DNA of 64,000 nt from Bidens hawaiensis (Eukaryota; Streptophyta; Magnoliopsida; Asterales; Asteraceae): the NCBI GenBank assembly GCA_021521415.1, contig JAIQDT010001751.1, forward strand, positions 186,001 through 250,000. The letters run 5' to 3'. Of the stretch, positions 21,901 to 33,100 are shown piece after piece; within the stretch, counting starts at the first letter, position 1, and each line of letters starts with the position of its first letter. The notes under the pieces are model-generated. The model was given only the letters and a program-made list of their open reading frames with translations. It was not told the DNA's origin and ran no database searches. The translations under genes were made by a program, and so were the position numbers.

Positions 21901-23098
21901 AGACCACCCATCATCCGCACACATTTAACATAAGACGGAACAAAAAACAGATCTGCATCCGCCTTGTTACGTGTACGAAACCTTGATTTAAGTAAAAGCT
22001 TGTGTATCTTGACCTACAATTTCATATTAGTGTCATAATAGAAGAAACTAGGGCTCAAATCACAAACATAAACCTTGTATATGTTAAATGAAAATTAATA
22101 GAAACATAATAAGCGATTTGGAAGGAAATCATATTGACTAGAATAGATGCAATGTTTCAACAACTAGGGATGTAAACGAGCCGAGCTGACATTTCGAGCT
22201 CTTTTTCTAAAGCTCAAGCCCGGCTCGTTTATTATTCATTAATTAACTTATATATGTTTTTGAATATTCTTATATTTAAAAAAAAAATCTTAAACAAGTC
22301 TAAGCTCGGCTCGAGCTCATGTAGTAACTTAAACAAGCTAAAGCTCGGCTTGAACTTGGCCGTACAGTGTAAAATTAATACATAGAAGTCCAAAAGAGGT
22401 AAAACGTAAAACTACACAAGGATCGAGCTCAGTCTCGTAAGTAAACGGGATTTATTTGAAGCTCAGGCTCATCTCGAGGACGAATTAGCTAGGCTCGTTT
22501 TAAGTGTTTTATCGATCCGATCTCAGGTAGCTCACGAGCGGGGCGGTTCGTTCAAAATGATAACATATTTGAACATCTTCTGAATCAAACACAGATCTCA
22601 TCACCAATATGATAAATCATAATTCATAATCACAAATATTAACTATTTAACTTTAAAACCTAATCAAATTTGGCAATGCATCAACACCAATCACTAAATC
22701 AATCAATCAATCAATCTCAACTTCAATAACCTAAACACGAGCAAAACCGACACCGTATCGAATCAAATATCTACCTGAGTTCCCCACTGGCCTTTACCAC
22801 ACGCTTCCGGCGTGATCCTACCGTCACGTCCGTACAACAACTGCTTAATTCCATCAATCTCATTCTCATCATACACATATATCTTCACATCCACATCCGT
22901 ACCGTATCCACGCCGCGGCCACCGGAATATACCGTCTCCGTCGGCGCCGGAGAAGTGCGTGACGTCAGAGTGTGACGTGGCAGGTGACTGGTCGAAGAGC
23001 CTGGTGGTGAAGAAGGTGATGGCGATTAGAGTTAGGGCTCCGATCTGGTGTGTGCGGGTGCAGGGAGTGGTCGGTGGAGGCCCGAATAATCTGCTCAT
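18981..23098 (-). CDS. GT47 exostosin-family glycosyltransferase, with a 1-bp insertion in exon 2
   Basis: Eight exons on the minus strand: 22775-23098, 21867-22014, 21699-21763, 21509-21578, 20699-20917, 20461-20604, 19296-19431 and 18981-19210. They give 444 residues if the extra base is ignored. The N-terminus (MSRLFGPP) is followed by a hydrophobic anchor (IGALTLIAITFFTTRLF), typical of type II Golgi membrane enzymes. Exostosin-family signatures include VKIYVYDEN, GQWGTQVKIHKLL, ADLFFVPSYVKCVRMMGG, GRDHIFVFPSGAGAHLF, DIIIPGNVDD, FCLAPRGESSWTLRFYES and GCVPVLLSD-like ECVPVLLSD. From memory it is close to Arabidopsis AT1G21480; donor and acceptor sugars are not known to me. Exon 2 is 148 bases where phase requires 147; an extra G:C at the CCC run 21960-21962 shifts the frame. 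All other phases agree. Intron 4 uses a GC donor. Confidence 0.85.
19490..19870. mobile_element. GTTCGTTTA-family MITE copy in GT47 intron 6
   Basis: Repeated GTTCATTTATG, ACGTTCATTTA and AACGAACACGAAC words mark a partial copy of the family seen at 13138-13670. Exact ends are unclear. It lies in the intron between exons 6 and 7. Confidence 0.5.
19870..20275. repeat. Dispersed SINE-like repeat with (CAT)n head, in GT47 intron 6
   Basis: A CATCATCAT tract is followed by GGTAGGGTCTGAGGAGGGTAAGATGTAGACAGCC-like sequence and GATAGAGAGGCTGCTTCC, phrases I know from a widespread dispersed repeat of dicot genomes. It ends in CGCGCACCGCAAGCAGGGC. I have not assigned a superfamily. Confidence 0.45.
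20395..20458. repeat. TG/TA/GA compound microsatellite in GT47 intron 6
   Basis: ATGTGTGTGTGTG, TATACATATATAG and AGAGAGAGAGA follow one another just 3' of exon 6. Confidence 0.85.
20938..21440. mobile_element. hAT-like MITE, GTTCGTTTA family, with 8-bp target duplication, in GT47 intron 4
   Basis: Starts TAGGCCTGTAAAC.AACCGAACG and ends GGTTCGTTTACATCTCTA, forming inverted termini TAG...TGTAAAC. The 8-base flanks TGCATAAT (20930-20937) and TGTATAAT (21441-21448) agree at 7 of 8 positions. The insertion lies wholly inside the GC-AG intron between exons 4 and 5. Confidence 0.74.
22165..22553. mobile_element. GCTCGAGCTC-rich MITE copy in GT47 intron 1
   Basis: TAGGGATGTAAACGAGCCGAG at the left is followed by GGCTCGTTTA, AAGCTCGGCT and similar units. 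The right end is degraded. It belongs to the same family as 23256-23739 and 55271-55688. Confidence 0.58.
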
Positions 23099-23129
23099 TG
23101 GTTTTGAGTTTGAAGTGTTGGTGGTTACT

Positions 23130-23428
23130 GTGTGTGGAATGAGGATTTGAGGAAGAAAGGGTGTACGACGTCGTTTTTGGGTATTTTGGTTATAAGTTAG
23201 TGAAATTACTAAAAGGCCCTTTAATTAAAAATTATAAGTATTGTAAAGATGCAATTAGGGGTGCAAACGAGCCGAGCCCGAGCTTGAGTAGGCTCGAGGT
23301 TGGCTCGTTTAACTTATATGGATCGAGCTCTATTTTTGAAACTCAAGCTCGACTCGTGAGTGGATTCTCAAGCTCGAGCTTGGTTCAGGTTCGACTCGTT
23401 TACTATTAATTAATTTTTTTTATATTTA

Positions 23429-23463
<35 letters not shown>

Positions 23464-23531
23464 CAATTATAATTTTATGTATAAAATAATATATATTATT
23501 TAGTTATTTTTTCATAACATTAAATATATTA

Positions 23532-23574
<43 letters not shown>

Positions 23575-24345
23575 ATGGCAGGCTCATTTAGGCCATGAGC
23601 CGGCTCGAGTTCGATAAGTGAAGCTTGGGCTCGGGCTCGTTTATTAGACGAGCTTACTTTTAAACTTGAGCTCAGGCTCGGGCTCGATTGAGCTTTTTCA
23701 CAAGTCGATTTCAAGTAGCTCGACTCGTTTGCACCCCTAGTGGAAACATGTAAAGTTGCAAGCGAGCTAATTGAGCTTGAATCTATAGATGCTCGAAACA
23801 AGCCAAGCTTTTTCCAGCTCCTCTAAGAAGGATTTGAGGAAGAAAGAGTCTACGACGTCGTTTTGGTATCTGGTTATAAAATTAATAAAAGGTCCTTGAA
23901 TTAAAAATTAAGTTTTGGTTTATGAGGGCTCGACCTTGCTCGTTTCAAGCTCTTTTCCTAAAGCTCGCCCATGATTTGTTTTTTTCAAGCTCGGGCTCAG
24001 CTCGTTTAATTTTATATACATTTTATTAGTTTTATATGTTTTCAGAAAAACCTTAAACATGCTAAGCTTGGCTCGAGTTCGTATAGTACCATAAACGGGC
24101 TAAAGCTCAGTTGCCAAGTGTTAACTTAATACATAGAAGTCCGAAAGGCACAAACAAGCCTAAACGAGCTTCACATACAAGGCTCGAGCTCGATAACTAA
24201 ACGAGCTTTACATAAGGTTCAGGCTCGGTTGTGTGTGTGTAGAAGGAGGATTTGAGGAAGAAAGGGTGCACGACGTCGTTTTTGGAATCTTGGTTATAAC
24301 TGAAAGTACTGAAAGGCCCTTGAATTAAAAAATTAAGGTGATGTT
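23130..24345. repeat. Triplicated module upstream of the GT47 gene
   Basis: The phrase GGATTTGAGGAAGAAAG, followed by a version of G.ACGACGTCGTTTT and then GGTTATAA and AAAGG.CCTT.AATTAAAAATTA, occurs at about 23141, 23828 and 24247. The first copy directly precedes the gene's start. MITE copies (23256-23739 and about 23930-24235) sit between the modules. The palindrome ACGACGTCGT in each copy contains a GACGTC core of the type bound by bZIP factors. Confidence 0.72.
23256..23739. mobile_element. hAT-like MITE, GCTCGAGCTC family, copy upstream of GT47
   Basis: Begins TAGGGGTGCAAACGAGCCGAG and ends CGACTCGTTTGCACCCCTA, a clear terminal inverted repeat. The interior includes two (TA)n tracts (about 23433-23461 and 23536-23569) and many GGCTCG/CGAGCC words. 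The 8-bp flanks match poorly, so it is an old insertion. Confidence 0.68.
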
Positions 24346-24658
24346 TGGGATTGCTTATTCGAATCTTCTTTAACTTTTTAAAAAGTTAGTAAGATATATA
24401 CGTTGTTTGACAAACAAAAAGGACGGATTTTAACTATCAACAAAGCAAAATAAGGAGGTTTTGATAAGTTGCGAAACTACAACCCTCAAACACATTACAC
24501 TCATTTTAAAAAGAGTGTCTTTTTTGTCATTTTCACTTTTCTCACCACATAAGCTAATCCAAACAATTTTTTAACAACTCATTTCAAAATATTCATAAGT
24601 TAGTAAGCCCTTTTAACAAAAAAAATCCTTTTTGACTTAAGCAATCCCAAGCACACCC
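24337..24658. mobile_element. Tourist-like (Harbinger) MITE with TAA target duplication
   Basis: Left end GGTGATGTTTGGGATTGCTTA and right end, inverted, GGGTGTGCTTGGGATTGCTTA, flanked by TAA at 24334-24336 and 24659-24661. 322 bp, non-coding. Confidence 0.75.
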
Positions 24659-25150
24659 TAACTCGAGTTTAAGTGTTGTTCTAGTCATTAGTAGTATCAT
24701 TTTGGTTTATTTTCATCTCATTAGCCTCATCATTTGACTTTCATATGAGGAAAGGTTAACAGCAGAGGCTAACGGGGTTAAGTGACCGAAGGGAAAAAAA
24801 AGACTATAACCAAACTAAATAACTAGAAAAAAAAAGAGGTTTTTTTTTTTTTTTTTTTTTTACTAAAAGTGGGAATTTGAGCAAACCTAGATGATTAAAA
24901 CAATAGTTAAAACTCTATGCATAACTTCGATAAAAATGCAATGGTGTAAGGAGGTTCGTGAGGAGGTTCATTTGGGTCGTCGTTAAACAGAAGTGATGTG
25001 GGCCTAAACCTTAACGAGTCGTCGAAGTGGATTGGTTTGATAACGGGCTCGGTATTAATAAGCCCAGTTCAGGACGTCAATTTACATGTCGTCTTCCCCT
25101 TTCCTTATGCTACATAAATAATTTATTACAATCATTCGTGTGTACGTTAA

Positions 25151-25370
25151 GAGCATGTTTGGGATTGAGTTTGAAAAATGCTTATTGGCTTATTGGTGTT
25201 TTCAAAAAACCAATAAATTAAAATGTGTTTGGCAATCATAAAAAACTTTTTCATTTTAGATTTTTGAAAGGTTAAAAAACATTTTTCCAAAATCTCCAAA
25301 TCCTAGCTTTTCAAAATGGCTTTTTGAAAAAGCCAATAAGCATTTTTCAAACTCAATCCCAAACATGCCC
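25151..25370. mobile_element. Tourist-like MITE with TAA target duplication
   Basis: Left end GAGCATGTTTGGGATTGAGT and right end, inverted, GGGCATGTTTGGGATTGAGT. The repeats extend through AATGCTTATTGGCTT, and TAA lies at 25148-25150 and 25371-25373. 220 bp, non-coding. A decayed relative sits in PPD4 intron 1. Confidence 0.8.
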
Positions 25371-25373
25371 TAA

Positions 25374-27935
25374 ATCCTTTTTATGAAGGTTTATAAAACT
25401 TAAAAGTGTATTTAGAAGACTCGAAGCGAAGCTATTTTTTCGTGCATTGCCAAGACGGTGAAAGATATAATTTCCTTAAGTTATTTTTGGATCAAGATCG
25501 TTCAACTCTTAAGAGCATTGTATGTAAAGATTGATGTAATTTCTCATTATAACTTTTTTTGTTAGTTCAAGAGTCTTGCTAGTTGTTTGAATGACATTTG
25601 TCTGGCCTCTTTCTTGACACCCTATCTAGTTATAAAAACGTTGGGCTCCATTTCATAATCCTATAATATAGAACAAGAATGGCTTAATGAAACCCTAAAA
25701 GTTGTGTTCAATCGAAATCCACAGGTAACGATGATTATATACATCTCACTTTTGCAGTTGACACAAATAGCCCCTCCAATCCTCTTAAACGGCAACAAGA
25801 GTCCTCCAATTTTATCCTTCTTAGAGCAAGTGTTGTGGACGAAGTAGGGACGACACCCCCTTCCACCTTAGCACAACATTGGATCCCAAGCCATAACACA
25901 CAAGCAGGGGGGACACTAATTCCATCTCTAACGCCAACTGGTTAACGGCCAAGACAACACAAACATGTGGCTAACATGGCGACACTTTTCGTTAACTAAC
26001 TCTTTTAATATTTGGTCTTGCGGGTTAGGTTGTCCTTTGGGGTATGCCCTGAGGTCTCTAGTCTCTTGTTGCGTATCGCTTTGTCATATTTATGAAATTT
26101 TTGCAAAATGTATGTCCCCTCTAAAAAAAATCGCTACCACCTTAACATAAAACTTTTATTGAGAATTAATAACATTAATTATTATATTCTACAATAACTA
26201 TTTGCATTATGACAAATTAAATCACCACATCATTTCAAATTATATCATATCAATGTTATATTATGTTATATTCAATCAAATCATATATTATGAGTTACTG
26301 TATCTTTACTGTAGCATATCATATTATGTCATATATTCAATCACCCAAATTTTGTTGGAAAAAAAACATAATATTCTCAAAAACTTTATAAATCAATTGT
26401 AGGATTAAATGTGAATCAATCTTAAAATATTTGTTTCTCTCGTGAAAAATTGGGTTTCTTGCTACATATATTTCAACCTTGGTATCATGAGAACTTTATT
26501 ATCTAGGTTACTTCACATGTAACCAAACACAAATAGTAATAACAAGTTCTTAAAATGATCTATATAAAACACAAATAAAAGTTTTTTTTATCAAAAATAT
26601 ACACCTCATGGGAATTAAGGCCATTACCTTTGTTACATCAACTGTACTAAGTAATCATTTTGTAAGCTTATGTTTTAAAATAAATTATATATATTTTTAT
26701 ATATCATTTGTTTAAACAATTATGAACTCTAAGAAAATTGGCCTTAGTCGTTCTCCCTTCCTTTCGGCCCGGCCCTACCAATTCCGCAAGAACTCAAATT
26801 CCTGTTTATTAGGTATTGATGGCACAAGATGAACTTAATTAACATTGGCAAAAAATCAACATAATATTTACAATTAACTTTGGTGAAGTTAATAAAATTT
26901 TGTTTTTTTAATAACAGAATTACAGTATTTTTTTTTAATTATATAGAATCCAACTGTAACATAATAAAAAATCTTACAAGATCAATCACAAAATAGAAAC
27001 AAAGATGTAAAATAAAAGTTGGAGTTCCATTGCAAATAAAAATATACGCTTATTTACATATTAAATTGGTAACCGCAAAGTTACAATTACAAGTGTATGA
27101 CATATTATTTCAATCACCATCAAATTCCAGGCTCTTTGTTTCTATCCACGATATCACCGAATCTTTTGATGAACGTGTTTACCACTCTACGATCCTGCTC
27201 GATTGACCTCAAACTGAACCATGTTCATAGCTTTCACCCAAGGTACCATGGTTCATGGATTTCACCCAAGGTATCATGGGCCTTTGTACTAGATGGCCTC
27301 TTTCTTAGCACCCTATCTAATTACCAAACATCGGGCTCCAACGTTGATTAAGCACATCAAAGTACATGCTATGAGCAACCAACATGTTATGTTTCGAGCC
27401 TCGTAGACTGATCGAGAGATCAGCATATACTATGAAATCACATAAAATGGTCGGAATGAGTTCAAAGCACAAATCAAGAATTAAACTTATAAAATTGCTT
27501 GAAATACTAAAACCAAAAGATCCACAGATAATTAAATAAGAATAAACACAAAAATTGCTTACATGAACACATAATCAGGTGTATAATCGTTCTAGGAAGC
27601 AAAAGGATTAGAGCTGTGAAACCAGCAATCATGGCAATACTGTGGCGGTGATCAGAGACGATGAAATTAAGAATTTTTTAGATCAGGTTAAACTTGCGTC
27701 CCCTTATATAGAACACCACCTAGGGTTACAACATAGTCCAAAATTTGCATCATAGCCCCTGAAAAGTGTATGTATTTACAGATAAAGACCTTTTGATATT
27801 TGATTTGATATACAACAAGACAAAATGCGACACTAGATTATATCAATTTGGGATTACCAAGTCAACATGGTTTATGAAACCATAACCACTTTTAGTATGC
27901 CAATGTATTATCATGTGATATTATTAATTAAATAT
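25374..27935. other. Intergenic, with unclassified repeated patches
   Basis: No gene I can support. Positions 25690-25830 are similar to 42170-42300 (AAAGTTGTGTTCAA, TTTTGCAGTTGACA, CAAGAGTCCTCCAA). GGCCTCTTTCTT..CACCCTATCTA occurs at about 25607 and 27297. A phrase near 27148 (ATATCACCGAATC, then ACCACTCT) recurs at about 56694. These may be pieces of an unidentified dispersed element. Confidence 0.4.
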
Positions 27936-27940
27936 CATAT

Positions 27941-28960
27941 TGAAGAAACACTAAGTGACCCGGTACAGATTATAGATAATCTGGGGGTTAAGTAATGTTT
28001 CCCACGAATGAGGTCTAGCTGAGAAGGCTGTTCTTCAGGAGACCTGCAAAACAAACACCGTAAGCTCGTCACTGAGAAGGGGGGGGGTTCCTCCTTGTGA
28101 CCACCCTCCGGCGTGAGAATCAGACTAGGTTGCTCTGAATATAAGTGTATATTAAGAGATTGCTAGATAACTGGATAGCAGATGATCTTACCATTCCAAG
28201 ATGTTGGAGTATTTATAGCCGAAGGTAGGTTTTCTAGAAGATACAGCCGGCTGAATAGTATTCCTGTTCAACCAACAGTGGACTATGCACAGGCCATACT
28301 GGTTGGTGGGTAGGTTACGGCCAACAGTAACAAAGTCGGCTGCACTATTCCACCAACTGTAGATTATGCACGTCCTACTTACTGTGGATTGTACGCAGGC
28401 CATGCTGGTTGGTGAATAGGTTACGGCCAACAGTAACACTATTCCACTAACTGTAGGCCGCGCATGCTCCTCAGTAAGGGTTGGTGAGTAGGCAGCGGCT
28501 AATAGTGACAAACAGTACTAGAGGGTGCTCCTCCTCGTCCTGTTGTCGATGAGCTGTCACCCTGTGATTGGCTCATGGGCTGTTCTGGTCAGATCGTCTG
28601 TCCTATCCATACTTCTGTAGGTATGGTACAAGAGATCTTTCAGAATCAGACTGGCTCATTTAGGCGGGATTGTTCCCGCCTTGCTCATCCCTTCATGTGA
28701 CTACTGAAGTAGCTAATGTCTTGTGCGTGTAGCCCTGCTGTCTGCGGGTAGCCTTTCCTGATGGCTTGTATCCGCAACTGCAGGAACAGGCGGGGTACTT
28801 CACCATTGGGAGGCTTTCCCTGCGTGTTCAGCTTGTGTACTGCGCGTAAGATCCTATGAGCATGGTGGGTCCTGCGGGAGCAGATGGCCTTTGCGCAGAC
28901 GTCCCTGCTCCAGGTGAGTCTTGCGGGACCAACTGGTCTCTGCTGGGACCTACCTCTTCA
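27941..28960 (-). repeat. 3' LTR (by element orientation), 1020 bp
   Basis: TGAAGAAACAC to TACCTCTTCA. Its reverse strand carries a TATAAATA promoter motif at about 28211-28218. The interior has short near-repeats containing GGTTACGGCCAACAGTAAC (two copies) and CCATACTGGTTGGTG/CCATGCTGGTTGGTG. Confidence 0.95.
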
Positions 28961-28974
28961 AGTCCCCCCAGTCC
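28961..28974 (-). promoter_or_regulatory. Polypurine tract
   Basis: On the minus strand GGACTGGGGGGACT abuts the 3' LTR, the usual site of plus-strand priming. Confidence 0.82.
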
Positions 28975-29354
28975 AATGTTCTTCTCATGAATGTTTAATA
29001 AAGTGAGGTGAACTTTTGGACTTTGAGCAAGGGGTTTTGAAAAGGGTTTCTAGTTTTAAGGTTCTCCGTGGGGATTCTTCCCGCGGGTTTCCTAATGTCA
29101 CTTGCAAAAATTCCCGATTTTTTTGCTTGATCTTTGGGTATGATGCGGGTAGGTATGTAACCTTCTCGCAAGTCAGGAGCGTTGAGTCTCACTTGTGTGG
29201 ATTCTCCTTGAGGTTTTAGTGGTTTTGAACATAGTGATCAATTATGTTTAAACCACCAATTCCATCCTGGAGCCTCAAACAATGTAGTTCTCGACGTTCC
29301 CGCTATGCGGGGATGTTATTTCCGTTTCCACAAGCATTGCCCAGAAGATCCTTC

Positions 29355-29645
29355 CTGGTTTCAATTCCCTGCCGAGCGCTAGGTATGTGAAGGGTTTTGC
29401 CTTAACACTGTACCCGCGCTCGTCTTACGGTTACTTTACTTTCAAGGTACTCGTGGCGTCAATTCCCTGCGGGTGCTAGGTACGTGAAGGGTTTTGCCTT
29501 AACACTGTATCCGCACCCGTCTTATAGTTACTTTGTTGCCGGGGTATTCTTGGCTTCAATTCCCTGCGGGTGCTAGGTATGTGGAAGGTTTTGACCATAA
29601 CACTGTACCCGCATCCGTCTTATGGTTACTTGGTTGCCAAGGTAA
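29355..29645 (-). repeat. 97-bp tandem repeat, about three copies
   Basis: Units containing TCAATTCCCTGC, AACACTGTA.CCGC and CGTCTTA..GTTACTT recur about every 97 bases. They are homologous to the five-copy array at 250-745. The array lies between the polypurine tract and the promoter of the antisense gene. Confidence 0.88.
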
Positions 29646-29985
29646 GGGGTATTTTCCCGCTTACTTTTGAATCTTTTTGAATTTTGAATTTTGAAATTCG
29701 AAAGGTTGGTGAGGATAAGAACAATCCAAACATCTGAAACGTCATGTGACGGTTTCTTCTGACTGTGTCAGGACGTGCAGGAAGTTATGGTGACGTGACA
29801 GAACATGGTCATTCCAGTCGCTTTTTCAGGCGCGTGGGCGTGTTTTTTCGGGCGCGTGGCCGCGAAGTTACTGGCACGTCCTTTCAACAGCTGTTGCCAG
29901 CTTGCTTTTTGCCACGTGTCATAGTTTCATTGCACTGTCGATTTCTCTCTCCTCCGCATTAAATTCACCGCATTAATTGCGATTA

Positions 29986-29994
29986 CTATATAAA
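29986..29994 (+). promoter_or_regulatory. TATA box of the antisense gene
   Basis: CTATATAAA lies 119 bases before the ATG at 30113. A CT-rich leader (CACCTCTCTTCTTCTTC) follows, as in many plant 5' leaders. Transcription would start near 30020. Confidence 0.7.
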
Positions 29995-30112
29995 GGGGGA
30001 GAGGGTTATTTGCAATTCACACTTTCACCTCTCTTCTTCTTCTTAGTGATTTCCGGCAAATACTCCCCTTTTTCAGGCAAGCATTTTCCCGAAATCACTT
30101 CTTTCTGCAAAA

Positions 30113-33100
30113 ATGTCTTCTCATGATGCTGAAGCTGTAGCCGACGATAGGAGTACTGCTGGCGAGTGCCAGTGTGCTCTACCTGTCGATCAGTACCTGT
30201 ACATCGTCAGGAAGTTCATGCTCGAGTCTCTCGAGCCTGAGTTTCCTGAATCTCACCAGACTGTGTACGATGCCCCCAGTGGCAAGATCGGGGTATATGC
30301 TGCATTCTTTGTTTATGGAAACCTTAGGTTCCCATTGACAAAGTTTATGTACCGTGTCCTGGAGAGGCACGGGGTGCACCTGACCGAGGTGCATCCGATG
30401 GCGATTGCCAAGGTCCGGCACTTCGAGTGGGTGTGCCGGATTCTGGGTATTGAGCCCTACGTGGACCGCCTGATGACCTTCTATACTTGGAGGTGCGTCC
30501 AAGGGTGGTACACCCTGACAACCCGTATAAAGGGTTTAAAGATCTGCGTGACCGAGCGCAGTCTCCGATCGTGGAAGCGGGAGTTCTTCTACATCTCTGC
30601 CCGCGCCATCCCCATTGCTATGAAGTTCAAGAAGGGCCAAGCGCTTCCGAGCCTTCACGCTTCCAGCTACCAGGAGGCGGAATGGTTCGCGAAGATATCC
30701 CGGGTCCAATCTCCGGTTTACCGGTTTGCGGAGTCCGGGATGGTGCTGCTGGGGATGAGCCGGGTATGGAAGGATGCGTCTCGGTTTCCTATCCTTCTCG
30801 AATACGGTTTGAACTATATTCCTTATGGTATGTCTTGTCTTTCTTGCTGATATTAGTTTATTTTTCTAACTGTTTCTTTTCTTTCAGAGGGGAATAATTT
30901 GGAGTCGCTCCTGTTCCCGCGGGAGGCTGACCGTCCCGTACGGGTGGGCACTCGTGCTCTGGACGACAATGAGTTGCCCATCCTGGAGCAAACGGCGGAT
31001 AGGTTTGTGGAGGTCTATCCGCCAGGCCAAGAGATCCTGAGCCACCGGCGGCCAGGTAAGGAGATATTTTTTCCCGAACCCCTCAATGCTGTACCCGCTG
31101 TTGGAAATCCTTACATCCTATCTTCTTCTGAGGAATCCGCAGATGGTCCTCCCCTTGTGCGGAAGAAGAAGACTGCTGCCGGCGTGAAGGGGAAGGAGAA
31201 GGCCACAGCTGATCCAGTGGTTCTATCTGACACGGAGTCAGATAGTGAAGAGGTGGCGGGGAAGCCCGGTGGTGAGAAGACCACTGCTCCGGAGGCTACG
31301 ACCGTTACCTCCGGAGAACCAACGAAGACGACGGTGACCGGTACCAAGAGGCCGGCTCCATCGGGTTCCTCCCCGCCCGTCCGTACGTTCAGGGTCAAGA
31401 AAACCCGTAAGTATAATCATAATGCCTTTGTAGATTTGTCACTTCATAATTTTCTTTTAACACTTTCTTCTTTGTGTAGGCGTGGATGTTGACGCAATCC
31501 TGGGTGAAACGCAGGGGAGTACCTCCTCGCCAATGACGGTAGGCTCGGTCAGCCTTCCTGAGGCGTCGACCCAGTCGCCTGCGCTTGCATCCGCTGGTCC
31601 AGTTGCTCGTTCCATCGAGCCAACTGTTCCGGCCGAGATGACGTCACCGCCGGCCGTGAGTGCGATTTTTACAGCATCCTTCACGGAACCGGCGGTTACT
31701 GCTGCTTATAAGGAGGCGGCGACCGTGGCGGAGACCACGACGGCGACCACGGCGGCTGCCACCATGCCCGCGCCACCGGCACCGACAGCCGGACCATCAG
31801 GTACGCGCAGGGCTTCCCGCCGATCTTTGCCACCTTCCCATCTGCCTGACCTGTTGGATGGATTTCCTTTAGGTTCAGGTGATGGGTTTGGCGGATATCG
31901 GCCTGTCATTGACCCTACAGGTGCGTAGGGTTCCTTTGTTTTTCCCCTTTTTTTATCATCTTTTCCTTACTGTCTTTGTTTCTTTTGCAGTGTCGGATTC
32001 CAATGAAGTGTATGTTCCACGATGGAACATACGCCGAGGAACAACCCTTCGTACCCCTGTGGAGTGCGTGGACTGGGCTCGCCACGCTGCTCCTCATGGT
32101 GCGTTGGGGGAAGCCATGGCTAGCTACCAGGAGGGTAGGCTAACCAATGAGCTTCGGGTTCTCCAGGCCCGGATGCAGCCGCGCATCGAGCTGCTTTGTC
32201 GTGAAAACGACAAGTTGAAAGCAGCTCGCGCCAAAGACGTATCTGAAGCGCGTGCTCTCCGGGAGGAGAACCAACAGCTGGCGGCAGCTGCCGCCGCCAA
32301 GGAGAAGGCCTTCAAGGCCCTCGAGGTTGAAGTTCAGGCGCGACTCGAGGCCCGTTCCAAGGCTGCCCAAGCTGTGAATGAACAGCTTCGGCTGGCCAGG
32401 GAAACTGCGCGAAACGCAACCGAGAGGGCTGCCCAGGCTGAAGCCGTTGCTGAGCCTCTGCGTTTGGAGAATGAGGAGCTGAAAGGCAAATTAGAGGCTC
32501 TCCAACGCGCTCATGATGCCTTGGCAATGGAAGATGCCAAGAAACTCCAGGAAATCCTGGACCAGAGGGGGGTGCTTGACCAAACCGAGCGGAAGCTTAA
32601 GGGCGTCGAAGAGGCTGCCGCTAAGGAAGTTTTACTTGCCAACCTTAACAAGAGCGAAGCCGAACGCGCCCATACCGAAGCTCAAGCTGCCCTCCAATGG
32701 CTTCTTCGAGAAGCGTTGCCTCAGGTATGTTTAGATTTATCTTCACGCATTTCTTTTGTAAGAAAAGGTTCTAATACTTGTATTTTTTTCTTTGTAGGTT
32801 GTGCGTCGGGTCTTTTCAGAGACCTCCTACGATGATGCTATGACCGCAGCCCTCAACGCTTCTCATGATGATGGGGAAAAGGCCGGCTTCATGCTTGGTC
32901 TAGGGTTTGTTGAGAAAGGCGTCCCGCCTTCCAACTTCCTTTTGTTCGATGTGGATACCGAAGCCATTTACGACCAAGCATTGAACCAATACGCCGCCTT
33001 CCCGCATCCAGTGGTGGAAAAGGTGGATGAAGTAGCTGTTGTTGATGATGGGTTAGCTGTCCTCAAAGCTTTCCTCGAACCACCCCGTTCTTCTGACGGA

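Noticed and set aside
22812..23150. 112-codon frame opposite GT47 exon 1
   Set aside because: Mirror of a GC-rich real exon; no domain and no promoter.
23529..23801. 90-codon frame with Ser-rich and Ile-Tyr repeats
   Set aside because: Arises from the GCTCGAG-type MITE and a TA microsatellite.
28188..28511. 107-codon frame, present in both LTRs
   Set aside because: Lies in LTR sequence with an internal near-repeat; duplicates only because LTRs are duplicated.
30487..30897. 136-codon plus-strand frame overlapping exon 1
   Set aside because: Alternative frame of exon 1; splicing and protein similarity support the other frame.
31111..31398. Minus-strand frames under the antisense gene
   Set aside because: Overlap exons of the plus-strand gene, have low-complexity composition and no start context.
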